DNA from: Dryas octopetala
Lineage: Eukaryota > Streptophyta > Magnoliopsida > Rosales > Rosaceae
Reading direction: 5' to 3'
Assembly (NCBI GenBank): GCA_963921425.1
Contig: OY992838.1
Span: 21,666,712-21,730,711 of the forward strand
DNA length: 64,000 nt
Part shown: in pieces, positions 38,176 to 48,860 of the stretch
Position numbering within the stretch: position 1 is the stretch's first letter
Layout: each line of letters opens with the position of its first letter
Notes under the pieces: generated by a model
The model's database searches: none
What the model saw: the letters and a program-made list of their open reading frames with translations, nothing else
Told to the model about the DNA's origin: nothing
Position numbers and translations under genes: made by a program

Positions 38176-39290
38176 TGTTGATACAAATTTCCGTAAGAGA
38201 GATGCAACAACTTAAGGAGGATGATCTGGCTGATTGGAAGCCTTACTGTATGGTGAACTGGATGTTGACTCGAGATATTCCTGCACGAACACAAGATCAA
38301 AGGAGAAGGACCGGTGTGGTACCATCCAAATACGCTCCGATGAAGAAGTCAGTGACGTGTATTTGGAGGTGTTTGTGTAAGAACAAGGAAGAACAGGTGA
38401 TGAACTTGGGAGAATGAGAAAGAACAAGGTAAGATCTACTGGGTTTATTCTCAGCAAGTGGTATGTATTTTGATAGGCTTTTTATGAATAAAGTTATGTC
38501 TTAGATTTCTTTTTTTGTGCACATAAGTCAGCTTATATAAGCAAAGGAAATTGTGAATGGTAAGTTACTTGCATAAGGGTGAATGGTTGAGAAGAGGCCA
38601 CGCGTTCGGCCTATGAATAGTAGAATGCACAGCTACCCACCTCTTTTACATTCAATGCTGCATTCAATGCAAGGATGGCAGATCAAGTGGGATGCCCTAA
38701 TAGTCATGGTTGTGAGCTGGGATGTCTCATCCGTCAGAAAGCCATGTCAGAGATATTTAGGTAAGGCGGTTCGTCCTGACTCCAATCTTCTAGAATGGCG
38801 ATGGGATCCGAGCCGAACCGATCATAGATATGTATACGCAAGTATGAAACATATCCATGTTTGGATCGGGCATGGATGAACTGGTCCAGATAGGCTCGAC
38901 GTATGATGCGATAATCATCTCTCGACGGTAGTCCGTTTGTCTGAGAAGATGATCACCAAGAGCCGAGCCGAACCGAACCGAGATAACTAAGAAAAGATGA
39001 ATGCTCAATTCTTAGAAGATCCTGAGATCTGGTCGGATCGGATGTGGAGGATCCGCCGAGATGAACCTATCCGAACTGGCAATGGAAATGTGCCGAGCGG
39101 ATATGATGACGTGGAGGTCCAAGTTTGACCGTTGAAAAAATCAAAGTTTGAGGTTGGATCTGACGAGCCACGTGTCAATCCATGATTAGTTGTTTAATCC
39201 ATGTGGATTTATACACAAACACTAGTCTTCTTACTTTGGCTGCTGTGAGCTCTTCTTCAAGGGAAGAGATGAAGGTGAAAGGATAGGGTC
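38176..39290 (-). repeat. 5' LTR of the gypsy remnant (outer limit approximate)
   Basis: The inner edge ends in TGTATCAACA on the minus strand next to the primer-binding site. A TATA-like TTATATAAGC (about 38531-38540) lies roughly 355 bp from that edge. The outer end could not be fixed because no partner LTR or duplication is visible. Confidence 0.55.
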
Positions 39291-39784
39291 AAATTGGGTA
39301 CGGTTTACAAAACATGATTAAAAAGTAATAATAAATGTAATAAATAGCATTACTCTGCTTAGTACAGTACTTTAGTCTGAGAAAGAGCTATGATAAGCAT
39401 GAGGTAGGCAAAAAAGAAAAAATTGTAAATTGCGCAGAAAATCTGGTGAGTTGAATCCCCATTCCCCTCTCCTTGTTCTATCTAAAATAAAAAAGAACAT
39501 GCAGCCAAGTAGAAAGTAGGTGAGTATGCGTGTTTGTGGGTGGGTGGGGTGGGGGGAGGATAAGATAAAAACAAGCCTGCAAATGGTAGAAAGTTCATAG
39601 TTAGGCTAAGCAGACGCTTAAAATCTTGAGACCTCAGACCACTGCATCAAACATATCTAGATGGCCAAACAAAATTTGTGGCGTCTCAATGTTGACTCTT
39701 GTCCCAAACAGCTATGGCTTCCAATATGCCAAATGTCAGCAATTCTGCAATTTTAATTCGGAACTGGATAAATGAACATTGATT

Positions 39785-39785
<1 letters not shown>

Positions 39786-39822
<37 letters not shown>
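39786..39822. repeat. (GA)n microsatellite
   Basis: About 18 GA dinucleotides, next to the candidate orphan exon. Confidence 0.9.
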
Positions 39823-39836
39823 TGACATTGCCAAAC

Positions 39837-39902
39837 CTGTCGAGTGCATCTCAGAATTGTACTTATCCACAACATATTGCATCCCCTCTTTAAATGTTTT
39901 CC
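39837..39902 (-). other. Candidate orphan exon (66 bp)
   Basis: On the minus strand TTTGCAG precedes, and CAG|GTTTGG follows, a stop-free 66-bp stretch reading KTFKEGMQYVVDKYNSEMHS. The composition and splice borders look like a genuine internal exon, but I find no partner exons nearby and do not recognise the protein. It could be a relic of a lost or moved host gene. Confidence 0.3.
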
Positions 39903-40477
39903 CTGCAAATGACAATAAAGCTCAAATAATGCACTTTTTTTTTTTGAGAAGAAACAAAATCCAATTTCAACTCTAACTTTAAACCACAATCTTCAGCCTG
40001 ATTGAAAGGAAGGGAACGAATATATATTAAGGGAGAAGAAACATCAATGCTTTGGGAAGCACCAAATGTTTGTCTAGCTCTACTTAATCCAATACAAGAC
40101 CACAACTGATGATAAAAATCAAGAAAATCAAGTTCACAATAATGAAGCTCCATCAAGAAATAAACAATAGAAAACACATACACGAGATAAAGGGCAAGCA
40201 TAAAGTAGCAAGTGTTAAACAAACTCCAGTTAGTCTCCACAAAGCAAGAAATTAACAAAAAGTAAATAGAAGAGAATCCAGCAAAAAAAGAGAGCATACA
40301 ATTGCATATATTAATGTAATCTGTCAAAAAATTAATGACAAAAACAACAGGGTTGAAATTCTTACCAGAACAAAAATAATGATGCTTCTAATTATCACTT
40401 GGAAAGCATACAAAAAGACCAACTGGGGGTAAGCAGTTGGAAATTACCAACTCGATCAGCTAGAAGACCCTTTAATG

Positions 40478-40652
40478 TTTAGTACACAAGGCTTCCACTA
40501 GTGAAGGGTCCGGAGGAGGCAAAGACGTACGCAGTCATACCCTTATTTCCAGAGAGGCTATTTCCGAAACTTGATTAACCCACGACCAGTCGACCACCGA
40601 GTCATTAGCGGTAAGTCATACTGTTGCGCTGAGACACACCTCTAGCCACTAT
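40478..40652 (-). mobile_element. Au-like SINE
   Basis: The minus strand contains the Au SINE core: GGTCGTGGGTTAATCAAGTT (degenerate B box), TCGGAAATAGCCTCTCTGG, AATAAGGGTATGACTGCGTA and CTCCTCCGGACCCTTCACTA, ending GGAAGCCTTGTGTAC. This tRNA-derived family is widespread in angiosperms. It lies just 3' of the PPR gene. The head is degenerate, and I found no clear target duplication. Confidence 0.75.
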
Positions 40653-40785
40653 AATGCAACTAGCAAAACAAGTTCATTTAATTTCCCACTCTCATCCTCA
40701 CTTCTATTTAAAAAGATGAAGAATGTGAACATAGAATAGGAATCAGAACCTTTGCTCGAATTAAATCTGGGCTTATAAGCTCATT

Positions 40786-42384
40786 TCAAATCATGGGTTG
40801 AGAAGAATGAGGAGTTTGAGAATTAATAATAAAGCCAACAAGGACGTCCAGCATTTGGTAGATCTCTTCCGTTCTAGGATGTGTTTTGTCAACAGAATAA
40901 AATTGGTAAACTTGGTTATCAACCTCAATCCAACTGCAACCTGGGGTCTTATAAGCATTTCGCTCCCTCAGCATCTTTCTGACCTTCCGGACGTCATCCC
41001 ACTTCCCCAACTGCCCATATATATTGGCCAACATGATGCCATAACCACCATTATTTGGATCAATTTGAATCAATTTTTTAACTGAATATTCAGCCAGATC
41101 AGTACGACCATAAATTTTACATCCATTAAGCAGAGAACCCCACACAACCTCATCGGGTTCAATTCTCATTCCCCTCACAACTTCCATGGCTTCCTCAAAT
41201 CGACCTGCTCGACCAAGAAGGTCTATCAAGCATCCATAGTGTTCAATCTGAGGCTCAATTCTGTAACCCTGAGTCATCAAATCAAAATAAGAAATACCTT
41301 TCTCAACCAATCCTCCATGAGTACAAGCATTGAATAAGCCAACAAAAGTGACCTCATCTGGTCTTACATCATCCCCACACTGTATCATCTCCTCAAACAC
41401 ACCAATTGCACTGTTGCTTTGGCCATGGAGAGCATAAGAATTGATCATGGAATTCCAAGATGTCAAGCTTTTTCGTGAGGTCCTGTCAAAAACCCTTCTT
41501 GCCACTTTTAAGCTTCCACATTTCCCATACATATCTACCAGAGCATTTGAAACAAATGAATCAGTACCAAGTGCATTTTTGTAAACATAGCTGTGGATCC
41601 CTTTACCAAGCTGCAGCATGCCAGTATGGCTACAAGCAGAAAGTGTGCAAACAACTGTAACCTGATTTGGTCTATTTTCTCGATGTTGCCCCCCATGCTC
41701 AAGAAGACACATTCTTTTGAACAAAGAAATTGCCTCCGAGAACTGGCCGTTCTGCGTGCACCCGGCAATAACAGCATTCCAAGAAGGGACATCTCTCTTC
41801 GGCATCTTCTCAAACAACAACATAGCATTGCCAATCTCCCCAACTCTAGTGTACCCAGAAATCATAGCCGTCCAGGATACGACATTTTTCTCTGACATTT
41901 CATCAAATACTTGTCTTGCAGAGCAAACATCCGAACGGAACCTCGAGTAGGAATCAACAAGAGCTGTTTGAACAACTGGGTATTGGCCAAAACCAGATTT
42001 CATGATGTGGGTATGCACCAATTGAGTCCCATGAGACTCAAAAACCTCTGGACAAGATTTCAAGACGTGGGGGTATATAAAATGGTTGGGTCGAGGACGT
42101 CCCTGGCGAAGCATGTATTGGTACAATAGACAAGCAGAATGGTGATGGGATTGGGAGGCATAACCGGTGATCATGGCAGCGAATAGGTATACATTGGGAG
42201 AATGGAGACGGTCGAAGATTACCCGAGCATAGGGAAGGTTGGCGAGAGTGAGAAGGCAAAAGCGGACGAGTTTGAAGGAGTAGAGCTGAGTTTGGCCGTA
42301 GCCCAGGGTGATAATAAAGACTTGCAGTTGCTTCAGATGGTTGATGTTCTTGCATTTTGCAAGCAGTTGGTTTAGATTCACCAT
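40786..42384 (-). CDS. Pentatricopeptide repeat protein, PLS class with E/E+ tail (At1g33350-like)
   Basis: An intronless 532-aa frame, as usual for this family. Tandem 35-residue helical repeats run through most of the protein. Examples are SPNVYLFAAMITGYASQ, KNVVSWTAMISGYTRVGEIG, RDVPSWNAVIAGCTQNGQFS and KSLTSWNSMINSYALHGQSN. The end is an E/E+ region (PDEVVWGSLLNGCKIYGR, then TPGCSWIEVDNQVYQF) without a DYW deaminase. Such proteins bind single-stranded RNA in mitochondria or plastids, often for C-to-U editing. Here the N-terminus (MVNLNQLLAKCKNINHLKQL) is the family's usual start and organelle targeting is only likely. A small transposon lies 58 bp upstream of the start codon. Confidence 0.93.
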   Translation of the reverse strand: MVNLNQLLAKCKNINHLKQLQVFIITLGYGQTQLYSFKLVRFCLLTLANLPYARVIFDRLHSPNVYLFAAMITGYASQSHHHSACLLYQYMLRQGRPRPNHFIYPHVLKSCPEVFESHGTQLVHTHIMKSGFGQYPVVQTALVDSYSRFRSDVCSARQVFDEMSEKNVVSWTAMISGYTRVGEIGNAMLLFEKMPKRDVPSWNAVIAGCTQNGQFSEAISLFKRMCLLEHGGQHRENRPNQVTVVCTLSACSHTGMLQLGKGIHSYVYKNALGTDSFVSNALVDMYGKCGSLKVARRVFDRTSRKSLTSWNSMINSYALHGQSNSAIGVFEEMIQCGDDVRPDEVTFVGLFNACTHGGLVEKGISYFDLMTQGYRIEPQIEHYGCLIDLLGRAGRFEEAMEVVRGMRIEPDEVVWGSLLNGCKIYGRTDLAEYSVKKLIQIDPNNGGYGIMLANIYGQLGKWDDVRKVRKMLRERNAYKTPGCSWIEVDNQVYQFYSVDKTHPRTEEIYQMLDVLVGFIINSQTPHSSQPMI

Positions 42385-42433
42385 CTTCTTCCTTACTGAG
42401 GTTTCTCTCTATTATATTGTGTCTGATTCAGAA

Positions 42434-42441
42434 TTTATAAA
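42434..42441 (-). promoter_or_regulatory. TATA-like box of the PPR gene, which is also the target duplication of the upstream element
   Basis: TTTATAAA lies 50 bp before the PPR start codon, read on the minus strand. The same 8 bp recurs at 43297-43304 on the far side of the inserted element. Confidence 0.45.
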
Positions 42442-43296
42442 GAGGGCATGCCCACCCTCTTTTTTTTTTTTTGCACACCCCTTCTGAAAGAAAAAAAAAA
42501 AAAAAAAAAAAAACTCAAAAAAAAAGGACCACTTTGGCCATCCCTTCACCCACACACCCCATTCCCATCTCCCCCCCCCCCCCTAACACACCCCATTCCC
42601 ATTCCCATCCCTTTTTTTTTTTTTCTTCTTCACCGTCAACCTTGGCTGCCGCCCACACGCTGCTACACCTCCGCTCGCAGCACCTCGTCTTCCACCTCGA
42701 AGCCCAGAACCAACCACCATTAAAAAAAAAAAAATGCAGTTCAGCAGATTTGGCGGACCAATGTCGAACCAGGCTATTTCGTTCGGCAGTCATCCGTCGA
42801 ATATAACAGGATTGTTCAGCGGATGAGTGCCGAACGAAACAGCCCAGTTCGGCACTGGTCTGCCGAACCTGCCGAACTGAAATATTTTTTTTTAATGGTG
42901 TTCGGAGGGGAGGAGAGAGAGGGAGGGTGGTGCTGCGGAAGAAGAGAGAGAGATAGGAGGGTGGTGCTGTGGGGAGGAGAGAGAGAGAGAGGTCGGTGCT
43001 GCGGGGAGGAGAGAGAAAGGGAAGTGGTCAATGAGGGAAGGAGAGAGGGAGGGAGGTGGTCGGGTGAGGGAGGGGGAGGGGCTGTGTGTTTTTTTTTTTT
43101 TTGTATGAGTTGATGGGGTGTGGTGGGGTGAAGGGGTGTGTTGTGAGAAATTTTGTGAAATGTATAAAATAGGGATATTAGGGTAATTGAAGGGGTGTGT
43201 TAAAGAGAAATTTTAAATTTTAGGAAAAGATAGGAAGTGTGTAAGAGAAAAGTGTGTGCAAAAAGAAAAAAAAGGGTGTGCAAATAGCAGCCCTCT
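42442..43296. mobile_element. Small non-autonomous TIR element related to the PMD/OTU MULEs
   Basis: The ends are GAGGGC...GCCCTC. The right end reads GAGGGCTGCTATTTGCACACC on the minus strand, like the right end of MULE A (GCTGCTATTTGCACACC). Flanks are TTTATAAA on both sides (42434-42441, 43297-43304), 8 bp. Inside are TTCGG palindromes like those in MULE A and B, plus long A, T and GA/GGGAGG tracts. The frames seen inside are low-complexity and not supported as genes. MULE membership is inferred from the shared ends; the 8-bp duplication would also fit hAT. Confidence 0.7.
42735..42890. repeat. TTCGG palindrome array in the small TIR element
   Basis: Three to four units: TTCGGCAGTCATCCGTCGAA, TTCAGCGGATGAGTGCCGAA, TTCGGCACTGGTCTGCCGAA and an overlapping partial unit. 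Spacing is about 12-20 bp. Confidence 0.75.
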
Positions 43297-43569
43297 TTAT
43301 AAAAGACTATAAATGTCCCCAGGGCCCAAACTACCAAATAAATGGGCTTCTAAAGAAAATTAGGCTTAGGTGATTAGGTCTAAATTTGAACTATTTTAGA
43401 TTTTGATTAAAAACCATATTTTAAGATTGAGGTCCAAAAACTGTGACACATCATCAATTACTGGTTTTTTTAATAAAAATAGAATAATTATGCAATACAA
43501 AGAGAGTAAGAGACCTTTACGTTTTTTTTGGAATGTAGGCTGATATTATCTCCTTAATTTAAGATAACT

Positions 43570-43805
43570 AATGTGAATTTGTTGTAAATATTATGTGGTT
43601 GTCCATTATCATGTTTAATATTTATCTCTTATATTTATCTAGAACAAATTGTATAGATGATTGAAAGGAGTCCAATTCAATGTAAATGACTTATCTTTCG
43701 TCATCTAAGAACCTATAAATAGAGGCCTTATGTGAATGAAAAATATACTCTGATTTCTCTCTACTTCTCTCTTCTTTCTCTCTTATTTTAATAAAATATG
43801 TTATC
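43570..43805 (+). mobile_element. Probable LTR fragment of a copia-type element
   Basis: A TATA box (CCTATAAATAGAGGCC, about 43709-43724) is followed by a CT-rich leader. Just after the apparent LTR edge comes TGTTATCAGCA, the primer-site phrase of many plant copia elements. No coding region or second LTR is recognised. A broken fossil; limits approximate. Confidence 0.4.
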
Positions 43806-44268
43806 AGCATAAAAGCTCTAATATATTTTTATTCTTTATTTCTAATAGCAATTTTATTTTCTCATACATACAAGCCGATGGCACTTGGGAGATGCGTTAT
43901 TATTATTATGAGTTAAGAGCCTATGTGCTCATATTTACAATTCTCATACTCTGTTTAATTTCCGTAGTTCATACTACTGCAAGTATGATTTATTGTCTAA
44001 CGATGATATATTAGCAATACCTTTTGTGTTCCTTATCATTAGTTAATTAAGGTAATATCAGCAATACATACTTGTTGGGTATTGCACAAGAAGATTTGAT
44101 CTTGAATTGGCTTGTATATGCACATATATATATTAGGGCAATGCTAGAGTGCCCTAATGACATGTCAATTCAAATATTTGACATATCATAATTCATCTGC
44201 CACATCATTTTTGTAAAAAGACCATTTTAACATTTTTCAAAATCTTTAAAAAAATTCTTTAAAGTTAT

Positions 44269-44302
<34 letters not shown>

Positions 44303-46242
44303 GGAGGTGATTTTCGCACTCCTCTTTTCTCCATTTGCACTCCTTATTTTTTTAAATGTTTGTATATATTTTTATTATTTATTTTTCACATATACTCTTT
44401 GGCTTTTTAGTAGTGGTTGCTTGGCATGGGAACATTTTTCTTGGCAGTGTCAAAAGACCCAAAAATGAGGGAGTGGACTAATTGAAAACCCTAATTAATT
44501 TCATAACACAAAACCCACCATTAAAATAAAAAGATACATAAATTATGACCCTCATGAAGAAAACGAAAAAAAATATGACAGGCTAAATATTTTTCTAATG
44601 AAGTATAGAATGATGATTGAAATCACGTACAAGACTGGTTCACAAAAGAAAAAAAAATGGCATAGAAGGCAAATAGATGCAATATAAAGAAGATACGTCG
44701 AGGAGGATAGAAAATTACTTATTTTTATTTTTTTAATAAGTATGAGAGAATTTAAGAAATAATCATTACTGAAAGATAATTAAAATAAAAATTCAACAAT
44801 CATAAGGGATAAATTTGGAAAAAATATATAATAAAAATATACAAAGACTCTTGAGCCATTAAATAGTCAAGTGACTTTCGTTGTTTAAATTATGGAAGAC
44901 CTAGAAAATAATATTCTTAAATCCTAGGGGGTTGATCACTATAAAGAGGCATTGACAATAAGAAAGTCTCTCTGTCAACACATTCAATACAATTCAATAC
45001 AAATTTTAGATCAAGCATCTCGATTTCTCAAGTTTTTCAAGCTCTCAAAAAAATTGTTCTTTTGTTTTAGCTCTACTAGGATTTCATTGTTCTTAGTACC
45101 GATTTCTTTTGTCTTAATCCTAGTTTCTCATGCCTTTTCATCATAAGATTTGTTGTTAGAACTTCAATTGTTACTTAGTTTCGAGGTAATTAGATTATTC
45201 ATACCTTTTTCATTAAATTTCATTACTTTGCAATTCACCCAAGTACTTTTGCTTCAATTATTCGCACCTACGAGTTTGAGCATACAGTCATATAAACCAA
45301 CGAGATTTAAAGTCCTTAAGGATCAAGGCAAATAAAACCTTCGGCGAGTTCTTGTTCTTTGCTCGCTTGTAATCGATTGGTTAGAAGTCAGGATCTCGGT
45401 GCAAATCATTAAATACATTCAATTTTTATTACGGCTTTTCAGCCGAAAATAATGGCATGCCCGCAAAATATTTAAAGAACTGCAATGTTTCTAACTAAAG
45501 TCTCGGCAATCTTTGCCGTGATTTTTAGTGGTAATATCTAAGATTCTTGAGTCCAAATGATTCATAATCCATCAAGAGTAGCCCTACCTGGTAAGACTTG
45601 AATGAAATTTCTTTAATTAATTTTCCTTTGGATATGTAACCGGGTTTGTCCTAGATTCCGAAATGTTTATAGCTTTAGTAGAAGAGTATTTACTCACGAT
45701 TTGACTTTTTTTTTTTTTTTTATTAAGCTCACGATTTGACCTTTAAACCATGATTATTGGCCATTAAGGAAACTAAAAGACTAGCTTCTTCTTTTATTTG
45801 CTTGGATTTACTGATTTAGGCTCATCGTCATTGCAGCTGTAGGTTTAAGCTTGTAATTTGTAGTTTAATTGTCATGCTCAATTCGATTAAAAAACCTATG
45901 AGAATTGGAAAGGAAAAACATAGTTTTTATTCTTTTAAGTAATTAATAAAACTCATACAAGATTATCTATACCAATTCACACTAATAAATAAATAGAATA
46001 AAATTATAAATTTTCAAATATTCTCTATGTTAAAGGTTGCTATCAATAATATGTACGTTGAAGGTTAAAATTAAAAAAAAAATGTCTATTTTATGGAGGG
46101 TAAATAATATGAGGAAAAAAACAAAGGAGCCTTGGAAAGCCAAGTGTCATTCTCTGAAAAGCTCTGGCCAACCACAGAAGCTCCCGGCAACAATGGTCAA
46201 TTGCCCACCTTTATTTTATGTCTTCCTTCTTAATTTAATAAA
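43806..46242. other. AT-rich intergenic DNA, no supported gene
   Basis: It contains an AAT microsatellite and, near 44940-45360, an LTR-leader-like stretch after ACTATAAAGAGGC. I found no ends or duplication for it. Confidence 0.4.
44271..44302. repeat. (AAT)n microsatellite
   Basis: About ten AAT trinucleotides. Confidence 0.9.
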
Positions 46243-46611
46243 GAGTTAATTACACTTATACTCCCTGAAGTTTATCGTCTTTTCACATACACCCCCTAAG
46301 GTTTCAATAATTACACATACACTCCTGAGGTTTCAAAACTGTTGCATGTAACCTCCTATAGTGAGACGAAAAATGATAAGAAATTATGTAAAAAGACATG
46401 CTAAGGGATAAATGGCCTAATAAGATTACTCAAGGTGTAAGGTTCAACCTCAATACAAATATTTTCTTTTTTGTTTATTTATTTTTTTCTCTTGTAGGGG
46501 GTTATATGCAATAGTTTTGAAACCTTAGGGAGTGTATGTGTAATTATTGAAACTCCAGGAGGTGTATGTGAAAAGACGATAAACCTCAAGGGGTGTAAGT
46601 ATAATTAGCTC
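46243..46611. mobile_element. Mutator-type MITE, 369 bp
   Basis: Inverted repeats of about 110 bp begin GAGTTAATTACACTTATACT and GAGCTAATTATACTTACACC (other strand). They are flanked by a perfect 9-bp duplication TTTAATAAA (46234-46242 and 46612-46620). It has no coding sequence and only a short loop. Confidence 0.85.
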
Positions 46612-46620
46612 TTTAATAAA

Positions 46621-47833
46621 ATACATATATACCAACATCCTTTCTCTCTCTTCCTCCGACCCAAAAAAGAAAGGAAACGTCCATTTATTTCTTTCTCTTT
46701 CTTTTACTATCAGCACCAGGAGTAAGTGAAGGAAACCATTTCTTCCTCCTCATTGCACATTTGCACTGCTGCCGGTAATCCAATACACACCCTTTTGCCT
46801 TCCATTTATGTATAGGGAGATTTTCTCCTGTTTTATATTGTCAAATTGTGAATCGGAATCATTCATTTTGTCCAATCATATATCAATATGCCGTGTTCTG
46901 ATTCACTATACATATGTATATGCATGCATGTAAAGATTTGTATTATGTATATATTGTATTGCCATGTGTTTATGTATTTGGGTTGGTATGTTATGGGAGT
47001 TTTAGTTGTAATTTTTTTGATTAAATGTAGTCTATGAGATTTGAACTCAAGACCTCCTCCCACAATTCAAACGGGAGACTGGGTGCCACCACTAGACCAA
47101 ATAGTAATTGGCTTTAGTTGTATGATTTGATTATGTTAAACAACATCTTGCTGTATTAGGCTGGTTAGTTTCATATTATGTGAATTATTTATTACATGCA
47201 ATAACAAATATTTGCAGCTTTTTGTTGGAGGTGGGTTCATTTGTTTTGTGCTTGTGAGGTTATTTAGGTGGAAATGCTTGATTTGGATTTTACATTCCAG
47301 TATTAGGGATGAAAGGGATTAACTCATTGTTTATGGCTGTGTTGAACTGCACAGAATAGGATTTAAATTCGAATGCCCATATTCTGGGCTTTGAGGATGT
47401 TCATTCTTACTGTGACATTTTGATTGTGAGATTTTTGGTGTATCAAGGCCCAAGGGAAATAAACATTTAGGAATGTGCTAAAATTGATAAAAGGAATAAA
47501 GAGGAAACTCTCATTCTACCAGAATCTCGTCCATTGTTGTTAATTACCAGGGAGTTAGGCCTCTGTATATAGATAGGGTTTGGGCTTTTTTTTTCCTTTT
47601 TTTTCTTTACTATATTAATTGAATTAATCTTCTTCTTGTTTATCAGATGTTAGGATAAAGATCTAGCAATATGGAAAGGATGGCTGTCAGCTTTAGATAT
47701 TGGAATGAATGCATTGATCCCGAGGACATGAAGCAATGTGGAATACTCCTAGTGTGAGTGCTGAATGGTTCGATGCCGGAGAGACCAGAGGACAGAAAGT
47801 TCACCTCTCACTATTAATTTGTCTAATAAATCT
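46621..47833. other. Intergenic DNA around a SINE, no supported gene
   Basis: Unremarkable AT-rich sequence apart from the SINE described separately. Confidence 0.5.
47011..47112 (-). mobile_element. Short tRNA-derived SINE
   Basis: On the minus strand it has an A box (TTGGTCTAGTGG) and a B box (GGTCTTGAGTTCAAATCTC), then TAGACTACATTTAATC and an A-rich tail. It is flanked by a 10-bp duplication TTTAGTTGTA (47001-47010 and 47113-47122). It does not fold as a tRNA and lacks a cloverleaf acceptor stem. Confidence 0.75.
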
Positions 47834-48399
47834 GGGGGGCGGCTATTCTGACCACCCTGTTCTACTTAGTTGACCACCCTAGATTTAATTTAGTAAAAGA
47901 CATATCTACCCTATAGTAAAAGACATATCTACCCTATAGCAAAATGACCATAAAGGACATCTAATATTTGGGATAAAATTTTTCTCCCAACACCCCCTAC
48001 CATCTTCAACCACCAGCTGAGGAGCACCATCATCTTCACCACCATCTTCAACCTTCTACCACCACCATCTTCAACCTTCATCTTCCACCTTCCACCACCA
48101 CCATCATCAACCTTCCACCCTAGATATAGATTGTTGTTTTAAACAATCCCACCCGCTGGCTCCACCCACGTGTACCACCATCATCAAACAACACTCCACT
48201 CTTTTCTACCACCACCACCATCTTCAACCAACCCTAGACATAGATTGTTTTTGTAAACAAATTCATTGTATCCAAATCACCTACTTTTGACAAATGGACA
48301 ATCAAAACGACAATTTGGAGTCATCAAATGAAGTAAGTTTGAGTTTTTTTTTGAGTTTTTTTGAATTTTTTCGCGGCTGAAAAACTGAGAGTTCATGTT

Positions 48400-48860
48400 T
48401 TTATTCGGTAAACCAGTACCGAAATATACATTATATTTCGGTGGATGGTCACCGAATAAATGTGCATATTTCGGTAGGTATCCACCGTTTATAAATGTAA
48501 TGTCAATTTTTTACACATTTGTTCGGTTGATGCCCATCGAAAAATGGCAATATATTCGGTGGTTTTTCACCGAAGTTTATACCACCGTTCGGCAGATATC
48601 CACCGAATGAAAAACGTATAGTTTTTTAAATAGTTTTATTCGGTAGGTAGTTGTCGAACTATATTGGTATATTCGGTACTTATCCACCGAATATATATGA
48701 TTTATTCGGTGAGTTCTCGTCGAATACTGGTAGTCAATTGTCCCGATGACCAACGTATAATTGTTTCATTCGGTAGTCAATTGTCGAACTTTGTTTGTAT
48801 ATTCGGTACTTAGGCACCGAATATATGTGATATTATCGGTGGCTTTCCGTCGAATACTGG
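48400..48860. repeat. Palindrome array in transposase intron 1 of MULE B
   Basis: About eleven imperfect palindromes of about 20 bp, such as TTCGGTGGATGGTCACCGAA, TTCGGTACTTATCCACCGAA and TTCGGTGGTTTTTCACCGAA, recur every 35-45 bp. They are separated by AT-rich spacers. The half-site is TTCGGT(A/G). Confidence 0.85.

Larger units (their letters stand above)
34656..39290 (-). mobile_element. Ty3/gypsy remnant (5' LTR, leader and gag only)
   Basis: Read on the minus strand there is an LTR (about 39290-38176) and a primer-binding site. Leader coding-like regions (38139-37269) and a gag region (35573-34656, with a YDGAKDPYDHLDSF block and a YTPLNASLETIF block typical of Tat/Ogre-like gag) follow. 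A solo LTR interrupts it at 35530-37146. Protease, polymerase and the 3' LTR are not found. The copy is plainly broken with several lesions; the outer limits are approximate. Confidence 0.7.

Noticed and set aside
41460-42355. Frames overlapping the PPR gene on both strands
   Set aside because: They are shadows of the intact 532-aa PPR frame.
42448-43113. Several overlapping 70-110 aa frames on both strands
   Set aside because: They are made of homopolymer, GA and GGGAGG tracts inside a non-autonomous element.
44120-44260. Possible MITE starting GGGCAATGCTAGAGTGCCC
   Set aside because: No second end or duplication was found within a plausible distance.
47011-47112. A tRNA gene on the minus strand
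   Set aside because: A and B boxes are present, but there is no cloverleaf or acceptor stem pairing, and a target duplication and A-rich tail point to a SINE.
48400-48860. Regularly spaced palindromes resembling a CRISPR array
   Set aside because: The units are degenerate, the spacers are AT-rich and similar to each other, and the setting is a eukaryotic transposon intron.
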